Source of the DNA: a virus
DNA: 42,283 bases
Strand: one strand, 5' to 3'
Virus record (IMG/VR): IMGVR_UViG_3300033816_000128
Coordinates: 1-42,283 of that record
Shown here: piece after piece, positions 40,597 to 42,283 of the stretch
Layout: each line of letters starts with the position of its first letter
Numbering within the stretch: position 1 is the first letter of the stretch
Translations under genes and position numbers: made by a program
Notes under the pieces: generated by a model
The model's database searches: none
Told to the model about the DNA's origin: nothing
What the model saw: only the letters and a program-made list of their open reading frames with translations

Positions 40597-41307
40597 CTAG
40601 TTTTTAGGTTTCATTAGGTTTGGGTCTCTTTCATCAGAATAATCGAGCCCCATTCCAATTCCAAAGCCTACTTTTCTAGCATTCTGGCCTTGAAGTGAAA
40701 GAACGTCGTTACTGTCACTTGTTGCACCTCTGCTAAATACCCTGGCTTTCATGTCTTCCCATTCTTTTTGACCTTTATCAGGATTAGTAGATCCTTCTAA
40801 ATCTACACCCTGTATTGCTGCCAAAAATTTCTTTTCTTCATAATCTAATTCTCTTTTACTGGCTAGAGTAACCATTAGTTCTGGCATAGATAATGACTCT
40901 TCTAGTTCTTGATAATCTTTCCAAATACCTAGAATAAATACCTCTGCTTCTAATTTTGCAAGATCTAGATCATCCCAAGTCATACCGCTGGATTTTGCCT
41001 GTTCTACAACTGGCTCTTCTGATTTTTTGTTTATTTTAATTCCAGCAGCAATGTCAATAACCTTATATATTGTTGGTAGGTCTAGATAATCTTCTACTGC
41101 ATCAGATATTTTTGGATAGTATTGTTTCATGCAAACACCAACACATTTTACCAAAATTTCAATTGCAGAATCATCGTCTGAGGCATTTTTTACACCTTCA
41201 AACTCAAACATAAATTCTCTTAAATATTTAATCTTTAATGGTAGTATTTCTAATTCTGTTCCATCAATTAAATAAATATTGCCTCTGTTATATACTTCTG
41301 TAGCCAT
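40597..41307 (-). CDS. Tail assembly chaperone, long form (GT-like)
   Basis: 236 residues in one open frame. The N-terminal about 95 residues (MATEVYNRGNIYLIDGTELE, PLKIKYLREFMFEFEGV, LVKCVGVCMKQYYPKISDAV, LDLPTIYKVIDIAAGI) match the short gene; the rest (SGMTWDDLDLAKLEAEVFIL, ASKRELDYEEKKFLAAIQGV) corresponds to the T-like extension usually reached by frameshifting. The start has no clear Shine-Dalgarno and lies 7 nt after a TAGAAT box, so it may be leaderless and weak. Order long-then-short is opposite to the usual overlapping G/T arrangement. Confidence 0.82.
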   Translation of the reverse strand: MATEVYNRGNIYLIDGTELEILPLKIKYLREFMFEFEGVKNASDDDSAIEILVKCVGVCMKQYYPKISDAVEDYLDLPTIYKVIDIAAGIKINKKSEEPVVEQAKSSGMTWDDLDLAKLEAEVFILGIWKDYQELEESLSMPELMVTLASKRELDYEEKKFLAAIQGVDLEGSTNPDKGQKEWEDMKARVFSRGATSDSNDVLSLQGQNARKVGFGIGMGLDYSDERDPNLMKPKN

Positions 41308-41314
41308 TTTATCT

Positions 41315-41323
41315 ATTCTATCA
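41315..41323 (-). promoter_or_regulatory. Extended -10 with probable leaderless start of the long chaperone
   Basis: Minus strand TGATAGAAT, seven bases before the ATG at 41307, just behind the terminator of the major tail gene. No -35. Confidence 0.35.
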
Positions 41324-41326
41324 TAG

Positions 41327-41358
41327 AAACAACAAAGCCCACCCCCGAAGGGATGGGC
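41327..41358 (-). terminator. Rho-independent terminator with UUCG loop
   Basis: Read leftward: GCCCATCCC, TTCG tetraloop, GGGGTGGGC, then TTTGTTGTTT. Nine pairs, including one T-G wobble that only pairs on this strand (plus-strand reading would be C-A), which fixes the direction. 22 bases after the major tail gene. Confidence 0.92.
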
Positions 41359-41380
41359 CTGTTATTAATCTAAAACTAGA

Positions 41381-42016
41381 TTATGTTGCTGGTGTCCAGG
41401 TACGATCTACGATCTTACCGTATGAACCAGATGTGTCCTCTGGTAGGAGACGGAATGAAACTTCAAACATTGAAGCCTCATCACGCTTTGCAGATACTGT
41501 TACATTCTCAATTGAGAGTGCACGGTATGCGCTGTAAACACGCTCTACGTATGCTGAGTCCGCACAGTCACCTGTACCTGGACCAACAGCAATAATTCCA
41601 CGCTCTACTGGACATTCGCCAATATCGCCTGCGGATAGGTCAAGTGCCTGTCCGTTAGATGTGCTCTTTGTGCCTGACAACTGATCAGAGTTGTAAGCAA
41701 GTGCAAGAAGAAGGTTCTCAAGTGTTGCTTCAGCAAAAGCCGTTGCCATATTAACTTGCATTCCTTGCTTGTATAACTTAGCAACGTCAAGAAGTTGGTC
41801 AACCTGTACTTCGCCGAAGTCTGGTTGGAACTGCAATTCAAGGCCGTTCATTGTATAACCTACGTTAGTAAAATCATTGTCATCAGCGATTGTCTCTCTG
41901 TATGACTCGGATGATGTATAAGCAGGTAGGGTTCCAGCAGTTAGTGTTGTGTCTGCGACGAAAAGCGCTGCAGCACCAACAATAATGTTAGTAGACGTAC
42001 CACGAGTGTATGCCAT
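41381..42016 (-). CDS. Major tail (tube) protein
   Basis: 211 residues, starting MAYTRGTSTNIIVGAAALFV, beta-rich in the middle (NVGYTMNGLELQFQPDFGEV), helix KAFAEATLENLLLALAYNSD-like (actual: ATAFAEATLENLLLALAYNS) and C-terminal strands (ENVTVSAKRDEASMFEVSFR). The GLEL...FxPDxGEV(Q)VDQ segment is typical of tube proteins. Own promoter candidate, AGAGGTG site and terminator fit a highly expressed gene. Position before the chaperones and tape measure is decisive. Confidence 0.85.
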   Translation of the reverse strand: MAYTRGTSTNIIVGAAALFVADTTLTAGTLPAYTSSESYRETIADDNDFTNVGYTMNGLELQFQPDFGEVQVDQLLDVAKLYKQGMQVNMATAFAEATLENLLLALAYNSDQLSGTKSTSNGQALDLSAGDIGECPVERGIIAVGPGTGDCADSAYVERVYSAYRALSIENVTVSAKRDEASMFEVSFRLLPEDTSGSYGKIVDRTWTPAT

Positions 42017-42078
42017 ATTTTTTCACCTCTACTTTCAATAGAATCTATATTAAGTTGTTGGGGTGTTTCCTCAAAATA

Positions 42079-42087
42079 AGTATAACA
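42079..42087 (-). promoter_or_regulatory. Extended -10 promoter for the major tail gene
   Basis: Minus strand TGTTATACT in the 77-base gap; leader to the ATG about 55-60 nt. No clear -35. Confidence 0.45.
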
Positions 42088-42093
42088 GCATTT

Positions 42094-42283
42094 TTAAGTG
42101 TAAGGATTAGTATATGTTACCCCATTTAGGGTAATTTGGTCATTAGTATGATAGTCGTACTCAATAATTAGTTTGTTTGCGTATACCGTTCTGGCTGAGG
42201 CTAGTTCTAGAACGTCTCTGGTCTCGTCTGCCTGATATACCTTTAAGTTATGAAAATAAACATTGTATGGCTCTATGCCAGTG
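42094..42283 (-). CDS. C-terminal end of an upstream tail or connector protein, partial
   Basis: An open frame enters from the right edge and stops at 42094-42096. The 62 visible residues (TGIEPYNVYFHNLKVYQADE, LELASARTVYANKLIIEYDY, QITLNGVTYTNPYT) are beta-rich. Because the gene directly precedes the major tail protein, a head-tail connector, tail terminator or a tail-associated decoration protein would fit. Too little is visible to name it. Confidence 0.6.
   Translation of the reverse strand, partial: TGIEPYNVYFHNLKVYQADETRDVLELASARTVYANKLIIEYDYHTNDQITLNGVTYTNPYT

Noticed and set aside
41020-41040. A-rich stretch in the long chaperone gene as a -1 frameshift site
   Set aside because: The run C-AAA-AAA does not form a standard slippery heptamer, and the long protein is already continuous; the short form has its own gene.
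1-42283. tRNA genes, integrase, attachment sites or lysogeny genes
   Set aside because: I looked for cloverleaf-like segments, long direct repeats and recombinase motifs on both strands and saw none; a tRNA scan would be needed to be certain.

Overview
The window is part of a double-stranded DNA tailed phage genome. It is almost certainly a long-tailed siphovirus of an AT-rich actinobacterium. Every supportable gene lies on the minus strand, so transcription runs from the right edge to the left edge. Genes are packed tightly, often with TAATG, ATGA or GTGA stop/start overlaps, and no gene-free stretch exceeds about 105 bases. I saw no tRNA, integrase, repressor, CRISPR array or insertion sequence, so a lytic lifestyle is likely. 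Host hints are indirect: a DUF7455-type zinc protein, small proteins of actinobacteriophage type, GTG and TTG starts, several probable leaderless starts, and a secreted Ala-rich protein of the style seen in planktonic freshwater actinobacteria. The freshwater host (for example Nanopelagicales) is an inference, not something the sequence proves.

Layout in the direction of transcription (right to left). (1) 42.3-25.0 kb, tail: the end of an upstream connector or tail gene, major tail protein followed by a UUCG-loop terminator, two paralogous tail assembly chaperone genes, a 2330-residue tape measure protein, a distal-tail-like protein, a 1440-residue tip protein, and four appendage proteins. 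(2) 25.0-13.5 kb, DNA metabolism: small zinc and HTH proteins, DnaB-type helicase, DnaG-type primase, a gp32-like ssDNA-binding protein, a complete DnaE-type polymerase with an apparently intact PHP site, a MazG-like protein, a RecA-like recombinase with a non-canonical Walker A, a small PD-(D/E)XK candidate, a Cas4/RecB-like Fe-S nuclease, a RuvC-like resolvase, an HTH protein and a DUF3310 protein. (3) 13.5-11.2 kb, packaging: small and large terminase. (4) 11.2-7.2 kb, envelope and surface: an S-layer-like secreted protein closed by a terminator, a PA14-domain secreted protein with Pro-Glu repeats, a Lys/Ile/Met/Pro-repeat membrane protein and a lipoprotein. (5) 7.2-2.5 kb, lysis, proteostasis and small enzymes: a two-TM membrane protein, an HslV/proteasome-like Ntn hydrolase, a secreted subtilase, Hsp20, a CHAP endolysin, an FmdB-type zinc ribbon, a DUF7455 protein, a thermonuclease and a thioredoxin. 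(6) 2.45 kb to the left edge, start of a probable head module: a mosaic protein built from several small domains typical of phage head proteins, and further small proteins.

The most interesting points are: a tail-chaperone long/short pair encoded as two separate genes instead of by programmed frameshifting, with expression signals that would favour the short form; a cluster of Hsp20, subtilase and proteasome-like genes each with its own promoter, the hsp20 one overlapped by a 9-bp inverted repeat; start codons placed 6-7 nt after good -10 boxes; a surface/secretion gene block; and a head-associated protein that concatenates short domains usually found apart.
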